Below, one piece after another: positions 60,288 to 64,000 of a stretch of DNA of 64,000 nt (position 1 is its first letter; each line of letters begins with the position of its first letter). The notes under the pieces were generated by a model. That model saw only the letters and a list, made by a program, of their open reading frames with translations, made no database searches and was not told where the DNA came from. A program made the translations under genes and the position numbers. This DNA comes from Vigna angularis (taxonomy: Eukaryota; Streptophyta; Magnoliopsida; Fabales; Fabaceae): contig NC_068971.1 in NCBI RefSeq assembly GCF_016808095.1, positions 48,854,131-48,918,130 of the forward strand. The letters run 5' to 3'.

Positions 60288-63200
60288 TTAGTTGTGGTCC
60301 TGCTGTTTTGAATCCTGATTAAGAGGACTTCTTCCCAGATTTGATAGTCTCACTTCTCCAGCCTTTGGACTGAGGGAACCTCTTGCACCAGATCGAGGAC
60401 TTTGCTCAGTTTTCAGCTCACCCACGCGTGAACTAAACGAGAGACGTGGGCTTAGATGGCTTCTAGGATCAGTTTTTGGTGTTGGGGTGGAGCTTGTGAT
60501 CTTTGGACTGCTGGTGTGCCTAAACTCGCCACGGCTTCTTGTGATAACTTCATCTAGGATCTCACCTTCTCCAACATGAGAAGCACCACCTCCAAACTCT
60601 GATTGCTGTTAGGACAGTTGAATGGAATATAAGTAAATGTATCCACAAAAAACATATATAACAGTCATTCAAATATGGATTATCATAAGACAAAACTTAT
60701 ATGTAATTCGTTGATGTTTTAATCTTAGTAATCTGTGTTAACCTTTATTATGTTGATAATCGAAGTGAATCTTCAGTTTATGGTTTAAAAACACTACTTA
60801 AAACACTTAGAAAGGTGTGTATAAAAGTTGTCTTATCATAAATTTAAGCTAAGCTTGTTGTATACGATACGAAATCGTACCGTTGCAAGGTTGAATGGCA
60901 AAGCTGTTTGCTCTTCATACGCTGCTGCATCCAAGTCTTGAAGGTGTGCCCCCTTGAAAAATTTGGGGAGAAAGTACTGTCTTACAGGAACTAAGAGCAT
61001 GATCATCATGGGGAACATGACCCCGGCAATAGGAACCCATGTTAGTCCAAAACATACAAGAAGGTAAATGGTTTGGAAAATGGTGAATGTTGCTATTGTC
61101 TTGAAAGGAACTGTTTCTACAAAAGTAGCATGGTAATCCTCAAGAACCCTGCACTCAAAGAAGAAATTTGTTGATGATAAGAGTCATGGAAGAGAGGATT
61201 GAACAGCAGAAAGATAAAAGAAATAGAAGTTTTTTTTTACTTGTATCTTCTGCTTGGTGCAGTGAAGAGCAATAAGATCCTTTCCCAGAATTGGTTTCCT
61301 GGCAAACTTTCAATGGCCATGAAGGCAAAATAGCCCCAAAGGACTGAGGTTGGTATTTTCTTGAGGACAGGCATGGCTGCAACGCATCCTCCCACCATTA
61401 TTGCTTGAAGCAAGTTACTCAGACGCTGTTCCTTAACCTCCACAGGCAGCAAATCATCTATTTCTTTCTCAACGTCAAATATAGTTTCATCAACTGGGGC
61501 ATCCATGTTTCCCATACTGGTAGCTGCTTGAATAGTTGATTCTTTAAGTTCTTTTAGTCCTTGTGCCTGATAATAACATGTGTCATAAATAACAATATGT
61601 GATGTGCTAATACTTGAGGTACAAATAATAAGGTTCACTTTGACCAAAATATGTTTTCCTGTGCTATCATCTTTCAATATTACTGCCAAGCGGTGATTAG
61701 GCAACGGAATTTTATTGACAAATGAAGCACACACAGTCTCTTGTATTAAATTAAACGCTTGAAACTCAAATAAGGTAAATTCAAGGATAAGAAAAAAGTT
61801 AGCATTCTTACTCGAGCAGAGGGATCCTGGTAAATAAGAGGCGTCTGCATTTGATGGTATACTTCTACCATGTTGCCATATAACTGTCCTAAACTAGCAT
61901 TCTTTCCCATACTTTTTCGTGCGGTTACCACCAGTTTGTTCCGAAGCAACTGTACCATCATTGCTCCTTTTAGTGAGACTTGTTGATATAGCGCTAAAAA
62001 CTATAAATTAATTAGAGAGAAATTGACAAAACACTGATTTGATTACCTGATGTTTAAGAGTTGCCAGACTCTTTGTGTGCATTGGAGACTGTGGTATAAC
62101 TCCATTTGCTGGAGGAATTCCAATAAGGCCACACATTAAGGTCTTCCCTCCAGAAAAAAAAAAATTGCCTTTAGAAGAATAATTATTCAATTAAATCTAA
62201 GAATGTACTACATATCAATAGAAAGATTTTATATCGCCAACCAATTAGAAGTAATTTTTATGTCTTTTAAAGTAGTGATTGCATGGGAGTTTATCCATTA
62301 AGTATTAATATACGACAAATTAAAGTTAAGCAAGGAAGGAACACAAAGAAGTGGCTCACCAAAAATCCCAAAAGGAGCAAGTCGTAATGGTAAGAAGATG
62401 GCTTTCTCAAATTGAACTCCTTCTGCTGGGAAAGCTGGGATGCTACACTGTGGTCAAAGTAATAAAGCACAGCAATCATAGTGGCTGGGATAAATGCTCC
62501 AATTATGTAGACAACAGGAACATGAACCATATCCTGTTATATTCATAACAACAAGTACAGTATATATACTTTTATCAGAATTTCACTTGAGTAAAAAATG
62601 GAGAATTAAAGAGCTATAGCAATTGATTTACATGCCTTAACAACAGTCCAATTCTCATATGCACCCGGTGACCATGGATTCGGGCTGAACAGGCGCCTTG
62701 GAATACCATGTGGAACACTTCCAGAAGGCAGGTAGGATACACCTGTCCAAACTAGGACCATAAGTGGCACACCATAGTCTGCTATTAGGCTGCGAAGCCA
62801 ACCTGTAACAGATTAAGTGTTTCAGATGTCATAAAATCATTCACATGTCTTTACCGAACAATTTAAGGTTTTGGAATTGTAATTTATCTATGAAATGGTG
62901 ACAAACACTTACCAGAACCATAGCGCCATGACCTGGCCTTTCTGCTTCTTAATGCAGTGAGGAGAAGGCCAAATGAAAGGACTAAAGCAAACATCCCGTT
63001 AGCAAACCTCCATGAAGGTATGAACTGAACTGATTTTGGATTTTCTCGTTGTGGTATGCGAAACTCATCCACGAGTCCCTGAGCAATTATGCAAGCAGGG
63101 TGTTAAATTAATTTGTCCAAAGTGCATTGCTAATTCAGGTACTAATATACGATTTGAACTCTTAGAATCAAGCTACGTCAGATGAATGACAAGGTAACTT

Positions 63201-64000
63201 TGATAACTGATCTTACTTTGATAGCTTGCTGCATGAAGAGCATTGCAATAAGCATGCCAAATAACTCTCCTGCAATACGGGTAAACCTGTTGATTATAGA
63301 GCAAGCTCCCAAGATGGCCAGCAGGAATAGCAACACTGCAGTCCAGACACATACCCTACAAAATCAGGTTAAAGGAAAAAAGAAGGGACAATGTTAAACC
63401 AGGTTTTGATGAGTGGTACTAGAAAACAATAGCGTCGAAAAACATGGAGAAAATAAATACATAAATGAACAAAAACTCATTCACCATCCAGTCCATGCCA
63501 GAAACAAATCCCGGCCCAACTCTGGTCTCTCTTTTGCAAAATTGAACATGAATGTGTACATGATCACGGTAGGTTCTGCCACTCCTAAAATCAGCAGAGG
63601 TTGACCTCCAAGGATTGAGTGTATGATGCCACATATCGAAGTGGATGCCAATGTTTGAACAGCAGTTAGAACACCGTCTGCAAGTGCAAAACAGCAGACC
63701 CGCTTTATGTTTTATAGTTTTTCTTTCTGATGAGAAAGAAGAGTACATTAAAGCTAGAATATTCTGTACCAGTATCTCGCTCTAGTTGTTCCCCGAATGA
63801 AATGACCGGTATTGCCGAAGCAAAGAATATGTATGTGGTGGGCGCCCAAATCCTGTAAAGGGATGCAAAAATTGAGAAACATTAAAATCTTTGAATACAT
63901 GTCCCCACTGGTAGCTAAACAAGTTCAGCATATATACATACCTTAAACCTGCTTTGAGTCCACCCGTCCAATCTTGCTTGTAGCACATCAACCTTCCTCT
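60288..64000 (-). CDS. BOR1-like borate exporter, SLC4/anion-exchanger family (708 aa visible, N-terminus off window)
   Basis: Twelve exons: 63942-64000 (partial), 63770-63852, 63485-63677, 63217-63355, 62913-63078, 62636-62802, 62360-62533, 62047-62142, 61812-61949, 61241-61566, 60881-61148 and 60288-60605. All phases agree. The protein has the plant BOR layout. An N-terminal basic segment ([16 protein letters not shown]) leads into the first helices ([20 protein letters not shown]), [19 protein letters not shown], and helices through residue ~380. A tyrosine-rich cytosolic loop ([19 protein letters not shown]) follows, then the final helices ([20 protein letters not shown]) and a Ser/Pro-rich tail ([20 protein letters not shown]) that resembles BOR1/BOR2 more than BOR4. 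Such proteins export borate from root cells for xylem loading at the plasma membrane and are internalised under high boron through tyrosine motifs and ubiquitination (family knowledge). The intron after exon 62636-62802 has a GC donor (AAG|GCATGT). Only about 15-20 N-terminal residues appear to be missing. Confidence 0.93.

Overview
This is a stretch of AT-rich plant nuclear DNA, most likely from a papilionoid legume of the Phaseolus/Vigna type. The plant origin rests on intron-rich genes of plant families (a BOR-type borate exporter, a pectin-degrading polygalacturonase, a NIMIN/EAR protein, SDR110C-like dehydrogenases). The legume guess rests only on the look of the repeats (TRIM LTRs beginning TGTTGGAAGTCCCACA, MITEs beginning GGGTTAAATATG) and is inference. 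Exon structures were built by hand from GT/GC...AG junctions, reading-frame continuity and family similarity; each complete gene model sums to a multiple of three.

Layout. 1-1761 (-): 5' part of a HEL2/ZNF598-like RING/C2H2 ubiquitin ligase. 4920-7744 (-): eight-exon membrane protein of the At1g10660/rolling-stone-like family. 10283-27415 (-): four tandem two-exon short-chain dehydrogenases (SDR1-SDR4), all with a 14-nt first exon. SDR3 and SDR4 are separated by a young 5.4-kb LTR element (20126-25506, minus orientation) that has no recognisable gag-pol and carries a 78-bp minisatellite of about 13 copies next to its 3' LTR. 25951-26256: MITE with a 9-bp target duplication. 28341-31670: hAT-like non-autonomous element split by a 2.67-kb LTR-like insertion that has its own 96-bp tandem array. 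37117-39302 (+): six-exon polygalacturonase. 34.7, 40.4 and 43.3-43.9 kb: copies of one TRIM family, the last in a multi-LTR tandem arrangement. 48437-48799 (+): NIMIN-like NPR1-interacting regulator, bracketed by two inverted copies of one MITE family. 53266-54709: element with ~450-bp inverted arms and a GC-richer core that may be captured sequence. 55431-56529: AT-rich foldback element. 60288-64000 (-): twelve exons of a BOR1-like boron transporter whose extreme N-terminus lies off the window.

The genes do not form a pathway, except that the four SDR paralogues are a local tandem family that may make or modify a specialised metabolite or hormone. The most unusual object is the LTR element inside that cluster. 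It is built almost entirely from GCCGAACG/GTCGAGCGG-type words, its minisatellite period is divisible by three so several frames stay open, and it sits about 0.6 kb upstream of SDR3, whose proximal promoter lacks the TATA box seen in its paralogues. No evidence for a wholly new biochemical system was found.
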